Positions 1 through 10,590 of a stretch of 24,116 bases of DNA are shown here, piece by piece. The notes beneath the pieces are model-generated. The model was given only the letters and a program-made list of their open reading frames with translations, was not told the DNA's origin and searched no databases. Within the stretch, counting starts at the first letter, position 1. Every line of letters begins with the position of its first letter. Both the position numbers and the translations under genes were made by a program. This DNA is from Bacteroides sp. (GTDB lineage: Bacteria; Bacteroidota; Bacteroidia; Bacteroidales; Bacteroidaceae): positions 1 through 24,116 of the forward strand of contig JAJPZL010000388.1 of NCBI GenBank assembly GCA_021204375.1. The letters are read 5' to 3'.

Positions 1-171
1 AAAAGATCCAATTCATTTTTTCTTCTTTTTATTTGGAAATTAACTTAGGATGCTCTTTGTCCGGAAGATACAGTATACTTTTTGGATAGATACTTGCTCC
101 TTTTAACGGACTATACAGGCTCTTTTCAGGCAAAGATACAAGCACTTTTTTCCGGATAAGGTGCCTGTGGC

Positions 172-194
172 GTAAAAGAGGGAGGCCCGGGGCC
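172..194 (-). terminator. possible weak terminator after the flavin reductase gene
   Basis: About 45 bases past the flavin reductase stop (reading leftwards) there is a short GC-only inverted repeat at 184-194 (GGCCCCGGGCC on the minus strand), followed by a pyrimidine/T-rich stretch. The stem can form only about four base pairs around a three-base loop, so this is a weak candidate. The rest of 1-237 holds no gene. A minus-strand TATCTTTG at 138-131 resembles a Bacteroidetes -7 element and might drive a gene starting at or beyond the left edge, but no matching -33 element was seen. Confidence 0.25.
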
Positions 195-237
195 AAGAGT
201 AAAAAGCGGAAAAGAGTTCTTTGCTAACCCGTGTTTT

Positions 238-741
238 TTATTTCACCCACACATCCGTGACCTCTCCGATATACATGTGGTGTATATTTCCGTGGCTGGT
301 ATACCACTTTTCAATCAGCTCTTTTTCAATAAAGTCTTCCGGGCGCAACATTCCGGCATAGAGCTTGCGGCACTCCAGGCTGAGCCGTGACTGCTCGAAA
401 AGTACATTCCCTTTTTCCGTAAAGACCGATTTCAGGCCGGTCTCTTTTATTTTATCAATATATTTACCCGATTGGGAGCCACATACTTTATGGATCGCCT
501 TATTCTCCACGCCCAGAAAAGAGAGGGTAAAGGTATCGGTAGCTTCGGTAAATTCATGGGTGTACCGTTCCGGTCTTACAAAGATAAATACCACTGGTTT
601 GTTCCAGAGAAAACCCACTCCGCCCCAGTTGGCTGTCATAGTATTGAAAGATCCCTGGCATCCGGCGATAATAAGCATCCACTCTTTACCAATTGCTTCG
701 AAAAAATTTTCGGAAAGTAACTTGATTTCTATTCGTTCCAT
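238..741 (-). CDS. flavin reductase family protein (FMN-binding split barrel)
   Basis: Encodes 167 residues, the normal size for this family of small flavin-binding proteins that use NAD(P)H to reduce FMN or serve as flavoprotein oxidoreductases. The N-terminal half carries the family pattern: a segment NTMTANWGGVGFLWNKPV, where the backbone binds flavin phosphate and ring, then a VRPERYTHE segment and a TLSFL strand. The start is placed at the ATG at 741. An open frame continues upstream to 810, but a good promoter at 800-830 would put transcription start inside that extension, so the longer form is unlikely. It is divergent from cysE and stands alone on its strand. The physiological substrate cannot be read from the sequence; in Bacteroidales such genes are usually annotated only to family level. 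Confidence 0.85.
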   Translation of the reverse strand: MERIEIKLLSENFFEAIGKEWMLIIAGCQGSFNTMTANWGGVGFLWNKPVVFIFVRPERYTHEFTEATDTFTLSFLGVENKAIHKVCGSQSGKYIDKIKETGLKSVFTEKGNVLFEQSRLSLECRKLYAGMLRPEDFIEKELIEKWYTSHGNIHHMYIGEVTDVWVK

Positions 742-799
742 ATTTATCTGTTTTAGGTGAGCCTTTATCCGGCGTATGGCAGAGCCTTCCGGATAAGTG

Positions 800-830
800 C
801 AAAGATACAATTCAAATCCTGCTTTAACAA
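800..830 (-). promoter_or_regulatory. Bacteroidetes-type promoter for the flavin reductase gene
   Basis: On the minus strand a TTG at 830-828 is separated by 20 bases from TATCTTTG at 807-800, a full match to the Bacteroidetes -7 consensus TAnnTTTG with the usual -33 spacing. The predicted start of transcription lies near 793, about 50 bases ahead of the ATG at 741. Confidence 0.65.
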
Positions 831-865
831 TAAGTTTGGAAGGATATATTTTGTTCAGGGAAAGC

Positions 866-895
866 TTGAAATACGGGTAAGAATTTGTATCTTTG
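866..895 (+). promoter_or_regulatory. Bacteroidetes-type promoter for cysE
   Basis: A TTG at 866-868 is followed after 19 bases by TATCTTTG at 888-895, again a full match to TAnnTTTG. The predicted transcript would start near 902, about 25 bases ahead of the chosen ATG at 927. It forms a divergent pair with the minus-strand promoter at 800-830. Confidence 0.65.
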
Positions 896-926
896 TCACT
901 TTATAAAAACCTTAGGAAGGATTACA

Positions 927-1829
927 ATGGATCCACTCAATTTCACTCACATTCTCACAAAAACCGTCGATGAGCTCTCCGACAGTGCATCCTATAAAGG
1001 GCTGTTCCATCAGCACCGGGATGGCGAACCGATCCCTTCGGCAAAGGCCCTGCAAAGTATCATTGAACTGGCACGCTCCATCATTTTTCCGGGTTATTTC
1101 GGTAAATCGACGGTGAACAGCCGTACCATCAATTACCACATCGGGGTCAATATTGAGAAGATGTTCGGATTATTGACCGACCAGGTACTGGCGGGTCTCT
1201 GCTTCGGGCGTGGTGAAGAGTGCTGTGAACCTGATTCGGCGGATAGTCGTGAATGTGCTGCTTCCATTACCGCACAGTTTGTAAGCCGTTTGCCGGAACT
1301 CAGGCGGTTGCTGGCCACCGATGTGGAAGCTGCTTACAACGGCGACCCGGCTGCCACCAGCTACGGGGAGGTGATCAGTTGCTATCCCGCTATCCGGGCT
1401 ATCAGCAACTACCGCATAGCCCATGAACTTCTGGAACTGGGTGTTCCGCTGATCTCCCGTATTATTACGGAACTAGCTCACAGTGAGACCGGGATTGATA
1501 TCCATCCGGGAGCCCGTATCGGTGCTTATTTTACCATTGACCACGGTACCGGGGTGGTGATCGGGGCAACCAGTATCCTGGGAGAGAATGTAAAACTTTA
1601 CCAGGGAGTAACGCTGGGGGCTAAAAGTTTTCCGCTGGATAAGAATGGTAAACCGATCAAAGGAATTGACCGTCATCCTATCCTGGAGGATAATGTAATT
1701 GTATATTCCAATGCCACTATTCTGGGGCGCATTACCATTGGACGGAATGCGGTGATCGGTGGAAATATCTGGGTGACCGAAGATGTGCCGGAGGGAGCCC
1801 GTTTAGTACAGCCTAAAGCGGCGAAATAA
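927..1829 (+). CDS. cysE: serine O-acetyltransferase
   Basis: Predicted to transfer acetyl from acetyl-CoA to L-serine, giving O-acetylserine for cysteine synthesis in the cytoplasm. The protein is 300 residues, typical of the longer Bacteroidales form. An alpha-helical N-terminal domain of about 180 residues precedes a left-handed beta-helix of hexapeptide repeats (IHPGARIGAYFTIDHGTG onward, then ILGENVKLYQGVTLGAKSF). The catalytic histidine of the DHGTG motif is at residue 206, and a second family histidine sits in RHPILEDNV. The start is set at ATG 927, preceded by an AGGAAGG ribosome-binding-like stretch at 914-920 and just downstream of the promoter; an in-frame upstream start at 885 would overlap the promoter and is rejected. 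Confidence 0.93.
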   Translation: MDPLNFTHILTKTVDELSDSASYKGLFHQHRDGEPIPSAKALQSIIELARSIIFPGYFGKSTVNSRTINYHIGVNIEKMFGLLTDQVLAGLCFGRGEECCEPDSADSRECAASITAQFVSRLPELRRLLATDVEAAYNGDPAATSYGEVISCYPAIRAISNYRIAHELLELGVPLISRIITELAHSETGIDIHPGARIGAYFTIDHGTGVVIGATSILGENVKLYQGVTLGAKSFPLDKNGKPIKGIDRHPILEDNVIVYSNATILGRITIGRNAVIGGNIWVTEDVPEGARLVQPKAAK

Positions 1830-1852
1830 AGCATAGTAGTTAAGAGTAATAT

Positions 1853-3019
1853 ATGACTGAACAATTTGAAATGATCGCGAAGACCTTTCAGGGGTTGGAG
1901 CAGGTATTGGCGGAAGAATTAGTAAACCTGGGAGCCAATGATATAGAGATTGGCCGCAGAATGGTCTCTTTCACCGGAGATAAAGAGATGATGTACCGGG
2001 CCAACTTCTGCCTGAGGACTGCCATCCGTATTCTGAAACCCATTAAACATTTTACAGCCCGCAATGCGGATAAAGTATATGAGGCGATCAAATCGATCCG
2101 TTGGGAAGAGCTTCTGGATACCGGCAAAACTTTTGCGGTGGATGCGGTGGTTTTCAGTGATGAATTCCGTCATTCCAAATTTGTTTCCTACAAAGTAAAG
2201 GATGCCATTGTGGATTACTTCCGTGACCTGAATGGCTCCCGCCATTCGGTACGTATCAATAATCCGGATGTACTTCTCAATATACATATTGCCCAGACCC
2301 GTTGTACGCTTTCCCTGGATTCTTCGGGAGAGAGCCTGCATCGCAGGGGATACCGTCAGGAGGCTGTGGAAGCACCTTTGAATGAGGTTTTGGCAGCCGG
2401 TATGATCCTGATGACCGGCTGGAAAGGAGAGTGCGACCTGATTGATCCGATGTGCGGATCGGGTACTATTCCTATAGAGGCCGCACTGATCGCCCGTAAT
2501 ATCTGGCCAGGGGTATTCCGCAAGGAGTTCGCTTTTGAGAAGTGGGTGGATTTTGACCAGGATCTCTTTAACGAGATCTATAACGACGATAGTAAGGAGA
2601 GGCAGTTTAACCATAAGATATACGGATACGATAATAGCCCGAACGCTCATTCAATTGCCCTCCATAATGTAAAAGCTGCCGGGGTCTCCAAAGATGTGGT
2701 TCTGAAGGTGCAGCCTTTCCAGCAGTTTGAACAGCCTCAGGAGAGATCGGTTATGATCACCAATCCTCCTTATGGGGAGCGTATCTCGAGCCGTGATCTG
2801 CTGGGACTTTACCAGATGATCGGGGAGCGGTTGAAACATGCCTTCCAGGGGAATGAAGCCTGGATACTTAGTTACCGGAAAGAGTGTTTCGATCAGATCG
2901 GATTAAAGCCCGAGGTAAAAATACCCATTTACAACGGCTCCCTGGAGTGTCAGTTCCGGAAGTATCAGATATTCGGTGAAAAATATAAGGAGTTTAAAAA
3001 GGCTCTGAACGAATCCTGA
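1853..3019 (+). CDS. THUMP-domain 23S rRNA (guanine-N2) methyltransferase, RlmL-N-like
   Basis: Predicted SAM-dependent enzyme that methylates a guanine of 23S rRNA. The 388 residues contain an N-terminal THUMP RNA-binding region (roughly residues 50-155), followed by a Rossmann methyltransferase domain with the SAM-binding motif DPMCGSGT at 198-205 and the catalytic NPPYGER motif at 304-310, diagnostic of amino-group (N2-guanine) methyltransferases. It is shorter than E. coli RlmL because it lacks the fused RlmK half. It begins 23 bases after cysE and is followed 33 bases later by the remains of a dipeptidyl peptidase gene. The exact target base is inferred from the family, so no gene symbol is given. 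Confidence 0.9.
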   Translation: MTEQFEMIAKTFQGLEQVLAEELVNLGANDIEIGRRMVSFTGDKEMMYRANFCLRTAIRILKPIKHFTARNADKVYEAIKSIRWEELLDTGKTFAVDAVVFSDEFRHSKFVSYKVKDAIVDYFRDLNGSRHSVRINNPDVLLNIHIAQTRCTLSLDSSGESLHRRGYRQEAVEAPLNEVLAAGMILMTGWKGECDLIDPMCGSGTIPIEAALIARNIWPGVFRKEFAFEKWVDFDQDLFNEIYNDDSKERQFNHKIYGYDNSPNAHSIALHNVKAAGVSKDVVLKVQPFQQFEQPQERSVMITNPPYGERISSRDLLGLYQMIGERLKHAFQGNEAWILSYRKECFDQIGLKPEVKIPIYNGSLECQFRKYQIFGEKYKEFKKALNES

Positions 3020-3052
3020 AAGGAAATCTGTCCCATCAATCGGCTAAAGAGT

Positions 3053-5216
<2,164 letters not shown>

Positions 5217-5243
5217 ATGTTTAAATAAACAAAGTACTATAAA

Positions 5244-5282
5244 GCTGTACCGGAGTGAGTCACGGTAAGTCCCTGGTACGGC
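5244..5282 (+). promoter_or_regulatory. stem-loop upstream of purD
   Basis: In the 83-base gap between the dipeptidyl peptidase remnant and purD, GCTGTACC at 5244-5251 pairs with GGTACGGC at 5275-5282 (eight pairs, one of them U-G). A further GGA/TCC pairing inside is possible, and the apical loop is about 15 bases. No T-tract follows, so it does not look like an intrinsic terminator. Its place directly ahead of purD (ATG 18 bases later) would suit a leader element or an mRNA-processing or stability structure. No known riboswitch was recognised. Confidence 0.4.
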
Positions 5283-5299
5283 GCAATAAAAATTGAACG

Positions 5300-6574
5300 A
5301 TGAGAATATTATTGTTAGGTTCAGGCGGACGTGAGCATGCGCTGGCATGGAAGATCGCTCAGAGTCCTAGGGTTGAGAAGTTATACATTGCTCCCGGTAA
5401 TGCAGGGACCGGTTCGGTGGGGGTTAATGTGCCGATCCGGGTAACTGATTTTGAAGCGATCAAAACCTTTGTGCTGGAACATGAAGTCAACATGGTGGTG
5501 GTTGGTCCGGAAGATCCGTTGGTGAATGGTATCTATGACTTTTTCCTGGGCGACCGTTTCCTGCAGGATATTCCTGTGATCGGTCCTTCTAAAGAGGGAG
5601 CTTTGCTGGAAGGGAGCAAGGAGTTTGCCAAGGAGTTTATGAAACGGCATGAGATCCCCACCGCCCGTTATATGAGTGTCAATAAAGATAATCTGGAAGA
5701 GGGATATGCTTTTCTGGAGGGATTGGAAGCTACCTATGTGCTGAAAGCGGACGGGCTTTGTGCGGGTAAAGGGGTGCTTATCCTTCATTCGCTGGAAGAG
5801 GCAAAGACTCAGCTTAGCGAAATGCTTTGTGGTAAGTTTGGGGATGCTTCACAAACCGTAGTGATCGAAGAGTTCCTCAGCGGGATCGAATGTTCGGTAT
5901 TTGTGATGACGGACGGTAGTTACTTTAAGGTATTGCCGGTGGCTAAAGACTATAAACGGATCGGCGAAGGCGATACAGGGCTCAATACCGGAGGGATGGG
6001 CTCGGTAACCCCGGTACCGTTTGCCGATGAGATTTTCATGGAAAAGGTGGAGAATTGTATTATACGTCCTACCATTGATGGCATGCGTGAAGAGGGGATC
6101 GTTTACAAAGGATTTATCTTCCTGGGTCTCATTAGTGTACAAGGAGACCCGATGGTCATTGAATACAATGTACGTATGGGCGATCCGGAGACTGAAAGTG
6201 TCATGCTGCGTATAAAAAGTGACCTGGTAGACCTTCTGGAGGGAATCACTAAGGAGGAACTGGATAGTTATGTACTGGAAGTGGACCCGCGTGCGGCTGC
6301 CTGCGTCATGCTGGTGAGCGGAGGGTATCCGGAAGCGTATGAGAAGGGATTCCCTATTACCGGATTTAACCTGGTAGAGACCACCGGCAGTATCCTGTTC
6401 CATGCCGGAACTACGGTGAAAGAGGGACGTATTGTAACGGACGGCGGCCGGGTACTAGCTGTGTGTTCATACGGTGATACCCGTGAGGAGGCACTCCGTA
6501 AAAGTTACGAAGCGGCTGACAAGATCGATTTTGAGAAGAAATATTACCGCAGGGATATAGGATTCGATCTGTAA
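5300..6574 (+). CDS. purD: phosphoribosylamine--glycine ligase (GAR synthetase)
   Basis: Catalyses the second step of de novo purine synthesis, joining phosphoribosylamine and glycine at the cost of ATP. The 424 residues match the usual length. The N-terminal Rossmann-like part has GSGGREH at 7-13 and PGNAGT. The ATP-grasp domain shows [10 protein letters not shown] at 149-158, GGMGS at 231-235 and the metal-binding [12 protein letters not shown] at 288-299. The C-terminal domain runs to the end without a break. It lies in a long plus-strand run; the next gene starts nine bases after its stop. Its intactness contrasts with the broken peptidase gene immediately upstream. Confidence 0.97.
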   Translation: MRILLLGSGGREHALAWKIAQSPRVEKLYIAPGNAGTGSVGVNVPIRVTDFEAIKTFVLEHEVNMVVVGPEDPLVNGIYDFFLGDRFLQDIPVIGPSKEGALLEGSKEFAKEFMKRHEIPTARYMSVNKDNLEEGYAFLEGLEATYVLKADGLCAGKGVLILHSLEEAKTQLSEMLCGKFGDASQTVVIEEFLSGIECSVFVMTDGSYFKVLPVAKDYKRIGEGDTGLNTGGMGSVTPVPFADEIFMEKVENCIIRPTIDGMREEGIVYKGFIFLGLISVQGDPMVIEYNVRMGDPETESVMLRIKSDLVDLLEGITKEELDSYVLEVDPRAAACVMLVSGGYPEAYEKGFPITGFNLVETTGSILFHAGTTVKEGRIVTDGGRVLAVCSYGDTREEALRKSYEAADKIDFEKKYYRRDIGFDL

Positions 6575-6583
6575 AAGATCCGG

Positions 6584-7579
6584 ATGGCACCAGGTAAACG
6601 TTTTCAGCATAGAATAACCACAGGTCGGTTCACACTGCCTGTGGTATTGTGTATCAGTATCGGATGTTGGGTACTGCTCTTTCTCTTTGTGCCCGGATGG
6701 AATGAAGGGCGGGGAGGGGCCTCTTTCCGGGGAGCTCTTTTCGGTTATCTGCCCCGTTCGGTAGACCAGGGATTGTCCTGGCTGGTCTATACGCTGATCA
6801 GCTATATCCTGATCGGGATCAACAACGCTTTTTCTATCATCCGGGTACGGGCATCGGTGCAAACTTCGCTTTTTCTGATGTGGGTGGCTGCATGTAGCCC
6901 GCTTCACTGGTTGAGTGAAGGGGTTTTTGCTACTCTTTTTACGCTTTTATCACTGATCTTTCTTTTCCGTAGTTATCAGAAGGAGCGTCCGCAGGGGGAT
7001 CTGTTCCATAGTTTCCTGATGCTGGGCATTGCCTGCTTTTTTGTGCCGGAATTTGTCTTTCTGACTCCGGTGCTGTTATGGGGAGCGTGGAGTTTTCAAT
7101 CACTGGAGCCAAAGAGCTTTTTTGCCGCTCTGGTGGGATGGACCCTGCCCTGGTGGTTCCTGTTCGGGCATGCTTACTTTCATAGTGATATGGAGTTGTT
7201 TACCGCACCTTTCCTGCAAATGGTTTCGTTGGAACCGTTGGCTTTTCCGGAGGTAGATATACGGGTATTATCCATGACCGGCTATATCGTGTTTTTATGG
7301 ATCATCGGTTCGGTTCATTGTGCCGTGACCGGGTATCAGGAGAAGATACGGACCCGTACTTTTCTCTCTTTCCTCATTTTGATGAGTTTCTTTATATGGA
7401 TCTATCAGTTGTTGCAACCCGGAGACTTTATGGAGTTCCTTCCTTTGTTGATGGTACTCTCTGCTTTTGTAGTGGGACACTTTTTCGCAGTAACGGATAG
7501 TAAAAGTTCTAACTGGCTTTTCCGGTTCTCCGTAGCGGGGATCCTGGCCTTTTTTGTGTGGAATATATGGATGCCCTGA
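6584..7579 (+). CDS. integral membrane protein of unknown function
   Basis: 331 residues, strongly hydrophobic, with a short basic N-terminus (MAPGKRFQHRITTGRF) and about eight to ten predicted membrane spans, the first at about residues 17-36 and the last ending near the C-terminus (FSVAGILAFFVWNIWMP). No catalytic motif was recognised. It starts nine bases after purD, and its end overlaps the start of the next membrane protein gene, so translational coupling within one transcript is likely. It resembles the unnamed membrane proteins found beside purD in Bacteroidales, but that statement is from memory of the gene order, not from a search. Confidence 0.75.
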   Translation: MAPGKRFQHRITTGRFTLPVVLCISIGCWVLLFLFVPGWNEGRGGASFRGALFGYLPRSVDQGLSWLVYTLISYILIGINNAFSIIRVRASVQTSLFLMWVAACSPLHWLSEGVFATLFTLLSLIFLFRSYQKERPQGDLFHSFLMLGIACFFVPEFVFLTPVLLWGAWSFQSLEPKSFFAALVGWTLPWWFLFGHAYFHSDMELFTAPFLQMVSLEPLAFPEVDIRVLSMTGYIVFLWIIGSVHCAVTGYQEKIRTRTFLSFLILMSFFIWIYQLLQPGDFMEFLPLLMVLSAFVVGHFFAVTDSKSSNWLFRFSVAGILAFFVWNIWMP

Positions 7580-8043
7580 TACAAAGTTTTATAGCTACTT
7601 TGACCGATTGGGGGTATGTAGGATTATTCCTTTCTGCCCTTCTGGCAGGGAGTGTGATACCGTTCAGTTCGGAGCTCGTAATAATCGGGCTGATCCGGCT
7701 TGGATTGAGTCCTACTCTCTGCGTAATTACGGCTACCCTGGGGAATACGTTGGGAGGACTTACTTGTTACTGTATGGGGCATCTGGGAAAGACAGAGTGG
7801 ATCGAGAAGTATCTCCATGTAAAGAAAGAGAAGGTAGAACGGATGCAGGGGTTTTTGCAGGGAAGAGGAGCCCTGATGGCTTTTTTCTGCTTTCTGCCTG
7901 TTGTGGGTAGTGTCATCGCCATTGCTCTGGGGTTTATGCGTAGTAATGTATGGTTTACCTCCTTTTCTATGTTTTCCGGAAAGCTGATCCGGTATATAGG
8001 GGTGGTACTGGCTATGAACGGGACCATAAACCTGTTTTTCTGA
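7567..8043 (+). CDS. YqaA/DedA-like (SNARE-associated-like) membrane protein
   Basis: 158 residues when started at the ATG at 7567 (an upstream in-frame GTG at 7558 is possible). The sequence SALLAGSVIPFSSELVIIGL fits the re-entrant loop of the small YqaA branch of the DedA/VTT superfamily, and a glycine-rich second half (FFCFLPVVGSVIAIALGFM) forms the matching half of the fold. Members are inner-membrane proteins linked to lipid or undecaprenyl-phosphate flipping and envelope homeostasis; the role of this one is not known. The gene overlaps the preceding membrane protein gene by 13 bases and is followed five bases later by mnmD. Confidence 0.8.
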   Translation: MDALIQSFIATLTDWGYVGLFLSALLAGSVIPFSSELVIIGLIRLGLSPTLCVITATLGNTLGGLTCYCMGHLGKTEWIEKYLHVKKEKVERMQGFLQGRGALMAFFCFLPVVGSVIAIALGFMRSNVWFTSFSMFSGKLIRYIGVVLAMNGTINLFF

Positions 8044-8048
8044 ATCGG

Positions 8049-8714
8049 ATGGAACGGATCGTATTGACACGGACGGATGACGGAAGCAATACCTTGTATC
8101 TTCCGGAGATGGATGAGCACTATCACAGCACCAAAGGAGCGATTACAGAGTCGCAGCATGTCTTTATTGAGATGGGATTGCATCGCTTTCCCGGCCGTTC
8201 ACCCCGCATACTGGAGGTGGGGTTCGGAACCGGGCTGAATGCTTTCCTTACTTTGCTGGAGGCAGAAAAGAGGTATGACTCTGTTCATTATACAACTTTA
8301 GAGCGTTATCCGCTTCCTGCGGAAGTGATCCGGCAGTTGGAGTACTCTTCCGTGGAGAGGGGGGATCAGGAACTTTATGACCGGCTGCATCAGGCGGAGT
8401 GGAACCAGGATATAGCAATCACACCTCGTTTTACACTCTGTAAAAGGGAGGTTGATTTTCAGGCCTTCTCTTTTTCCGGAAAATACGATGTGGTCTATTT
8501 CGATGCATTTGCTCCGGAGAAGCAGCCGGAGATGTGGAGACAGGAGCTTTTTAATAAATTATATACTCATTTGAACAAAGGGGGAGTATTTACCACCTAT
8601 TGTGCAAAAGGGGTAATTCGCAGGATATTGCAGAGTGCCGGATTTACCGTAGAAAGATTACCGGGTCCTCCCGGAGGGAAGCGAGAGATACTCCGGGCAC
8701 TGAAGATATTATAA
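8049..8714 (+). CDS. mnmD: tRNA (5-methylaminomethyl-2-thiouridine) methyltransferase MnmD
   Basis: 221 residues. It corresponds to the methyltransferase half of MnmC as a free-standing protein, which completes the mnm5s2U modification at the wobble base of several tRNAs using SAM. The SAM-binding motif EVGFGTG is at 56-62, and the family signature DAFAPEKQPEMW, with the catalytic-site aspartate, is at 152-163. The oxidase half of MnmC is absent, as is normal for MnmD. The start at ATG 8049 gives the family N-terminus (MERIVLTRTDDGSNTLY); a longer frame back to 7950 would run into the previous gene and is rejected. Confidence 0.92.
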   Translation: MERIVLTRTDDGSNTLYLPEMDEHYHSTKGAITESQHVFIEMGLHRFPGRSPRILEVGFGTGLNAFLTLLEAEKRYDSVHYTTLERYPLPAEVIRQLEYSSVERGDQELYDRLHQAEWNQDIAITPRFTLCKREVDFQAFSFSGKYDVVYFDAFAPEKQPEMWRQELFNKLYTHLNKGGVFTTYCAKGVIRRILQSAGFTVERLPGPPGGKREILRALKIL

Positions 8715-8725
8715 TTCAGAAGGAT

Positions 8726-9598
8726 ATGAAACAACCGATCATTCTCCTACTAGTATTGACGGGCTGTATAACAGCTTGTACCGAGAACCGTGCTTCACAA
8801 CAGGAGCGGACTATTACGGTGACCATGGAGCCGTTGCGTTATTTTACCGAAGCGATAGCGGGAGACCGTTTTGAGGTGGTTAGTATGGTGCCTAAGGGAA
8901 GTAGTCCCGAAACGTATGATCCTATACCGCGTCAGCTGGTCTCCCTGAGTAACAGTGTGGCTTATATCCGTATTGGTTATATAGGGTTTGAAGTGAGCTG
9001 GATGGACCGGATCCTAGCCAATAATCCGGAACTTCCTGTCTATGATACTTCAAAGGGTATAGAGCTGATCGAAGGAGAGGGACACTTTCATGGAGACCAT
9101 TACCATGCGGGCGGGATTGATCCGCATACCTGGAATTCTACGGTGAATGCCCGTATCATTGCGGAGAATATATATCAATGCCTGGTTTCGCTTGACGAAC
9201 CGAACCAGGAATTCTATCAACAGTGTTACGATTCGTTATTGGCAGAAATAGACCGGACGGAAACGGAGATAGGATCGTTACTGGCGGGTCTGGAAGGAGG
9301 TGCGTTTATTATTTATCATCCTGCACTCTCTTACTTTGCCCGTGACTATGGTCTGGAGCAGATCTGTATTGAAGAGGATGGGAAACAGCCCAGCCCCTCT
9401 TACCTGAGATCCATGATCCATACCTGTCGGGAAAAAGATGTAAAAGTCATCTTTATTCAGGAGGAGTTTGATATACGGAATGCGGAGATCATTGCCGAAG
9501 CGACCGGGACGAAAACCTATACGATCAATCCTTTAAACTACGACTGGCAGCAGGAGATGGTACGGACTGCTCGTATATTGAAAGAGAGCCATGAGTGA
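8726..9598 (+). CDS. metal (zinc/manganese-type) ABC transporter substrate-binding lipoprotein
   Basis: 290 residues of the ZnuA/TroA (SBP_bac_9) family, capturing a divalent metal in the periplasm. The signal peptide ends in a lipobox, LTGC at Cys14 (a second candidate is ITAC at Cys18). A His-rich stretch lies at 120-127 (HFHGDHYH), followed by the ligand motif DPHTW with His134, another ligand motif YHPALSYF with His198, and an acidic ligand region EEDGKQPSPSYL at 216-227. At the first ligand position, where ZnuA proteins usually have PH in a PHDYEP-like motif, this protein has Glu62 (SPETYDP). It starts 11 bases after mnmD, and its end overlaps the ATPase gene by eight bases. Confidence 0.88.
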   Translation: MKQPIILLLVLTGCITACTENRASQQERTITVTMEPLRYFTEAIAGDRFEVVSMVPKGSSPETYDPIPRQLVSLSNSVAYIRIGYIGFEVSWMDRILANNPELPVYDTSKGIELIEGEGHFHGDHYHAGGIDPHTWNSTVNARIIAENIYQCLVSLDEPNQEFYQQCYDSLLAEIDRTETEIGSLLAGLEGGAFIIYHPALSYFARDYGLEQICIEEDGKQPSPSYLRSMIHTCREKDVKVIFIQEEFDIRNAEIIAEATGTKTYTINPLNYDWQQEMVRTARILKESHE

Positions 9599-10424
9599 AC
9601 CGATCATTGAACTGAAAGATATAACTGCCGGCTATGATAAGAAGGTAGTATTGCAGGGGGTGAACCTTTCGGTCCGTTCCCGGGATTTCCTGGGAATTAT
9701 CGGGCCAAACGGAGGAGGGAAAACAACGTTGATCAAACTTATTCTAGGATTATTGACCCCGATCTCCGGAGAGATAAACTTTTACCGGGAGGGGAAGGAA
9801 GTGGATACACTGGCTATGGGTTATCTCCCTCAGTATAATGCTATTGACCGGAAGTTTCCCATATCGGTAGAGGAGGTGATCTTTTCAGGACTTAGTAGCA
9901 AGCGTTCCCTGTTGAGTGGTTTTACGGCTGAAGAGAAAGAGTCGGTAGGGAGAGTTGTCTCCGAAATGGGACTGGAAGGAATAGAGAAAAAGGCTATTGG
10001 TAAACTGAGCGACGGACAGTTGCAGCGTGCCTTGCTGGGGCGTGCATTGGTCTCCGATCCGGATGTGGTGATACTGGACGAACCCAATACCTATATTGAT
10101 AAAGGTTTTGAGGCACGACTCTATGAGATGCTGGAAGAGGTGAACAAACAGCGGGCTATTATCTTAGTGTCGCATGATATAGGAGCCGTGTTACAGAATG
10201 TAAAGAGCATTGCCTGTGTCAATGGTACGCTGGATTACCACGGAGACTCGGAAGATACGGGTGAGTGGCTGGAGAAAAACTTTCATTGTCCGATCGAACT
10301 GGTGGCGCATGGTAAGGTTCCCCACCGGGTACTGAGGGATCATACCCATAAACATGGATTGGATCATAACCTGTGTTATCCGGAGTCGAAGGATCCCGGC
10401 TGTCTTGACGGGGATAAAGTATGA
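9591..10424 (+). CDS. metal ABC transporter ATP-binding protein
   Basis: 277 residues of a ZnuC/MntB-type ATPase that powers metal import. Walker A GPNGGGKT is at 38-45, Q-loop region LPQYN at 79-83, signature LSDGQ at 139-143 (the usual LSGGQ with Gly changed to Asp), Walker B VVILDEP at 159-165, and the switch histidine in SHD at residue 195. The C-terminal extension is rich in His, Asp and Cys (HGKVPHRVLRDHTHKH, then two cysteines) and may bind metal. Translation is probably coupled to the substrate-binding gene through the overlap. No permease gene follows; the next gene is an unrelated membrane protein, so the membrane subunit must be elsewhere or missing. Confidence 0.88.
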   Translation: MSEPIIELKDITAGYDKKVVLQGVNLSVRSRDFLGIIGPNGGGKTTLIKLILGLLTPISGEINFYREGKEVDTLAMGYLPQYNAIDRKFPISVEEVIFSGLSSKRSLLSGFTAEEKESVGRVVSEMGLEGIEKKAIGKLSDGQLQRALLGRALVSDPDVVILDEPNTYIDKGFEARLYEMLEEVNKQRAIILVSHDIGAVLQNVKSIACVNGTLDYHGDSEDTGEWLEKNFHCPIELVAHGKVPHRVLRDHTHKHGLDHNLCYPESKDPGCLDGDKV

Positions 10425-10469
10425 GATCCTTCACTACATTCAGGATGACAAAGGAGATGGGGCGCCGGC

Positions 10470-10487
10470 AACCCTCTATATAGGGTT
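10470..10487 (+). terminator. hairpin after the metal transporter genes
   Basis: AACCCT at 10470-10475 and AGGGTT at 10482-10487 form a perfect six-base stem with a six-base loop, 46 bases after the ATPase stop. No T-tract follows, so it may only be a weak terminator or a 3' end protecting hairpin. Confidence 0.3.
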
Positions 10488-10553
10488 ACAGTTATCCTAT
10501 CATAGATCCGGTTCCTGAAAACATTTTACAGAACGTTATAAAGTGTTGAATAG

Positions 10554-10584
10554 TTACACAATTCCTTAATCTTTACTATCTTTA
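10554..10584 (+). promoter_or_regulatory. possible promoter of the DUF2723 gene
   Basis: TATCTTTA at 10577-10584 matches seven of eight positions of the Bacteroidetes -7 consensus. At the right distance upstream there is only a poor -33 (TTA at 10554-10556). A promoter is expected in this 198-base gap because the gene is preceded by a hairpin and followed by a strong terminator. Confidence 0.4.
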
Positions 10585-10590
10585 TCGGCT

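Noticed and set aside
365..760. Plus-strand open frames opposite the flavin reductase gene
   Set aside because: They lie entirely within the antisense of a well-supported gene and have no recognisable protein features.
1919..2650. A 243-residue minus-strand frame opposite rlmL
   Set aside because: It is an antisense shadow of the methyltransferase gene, with no promoter or motif of its own.
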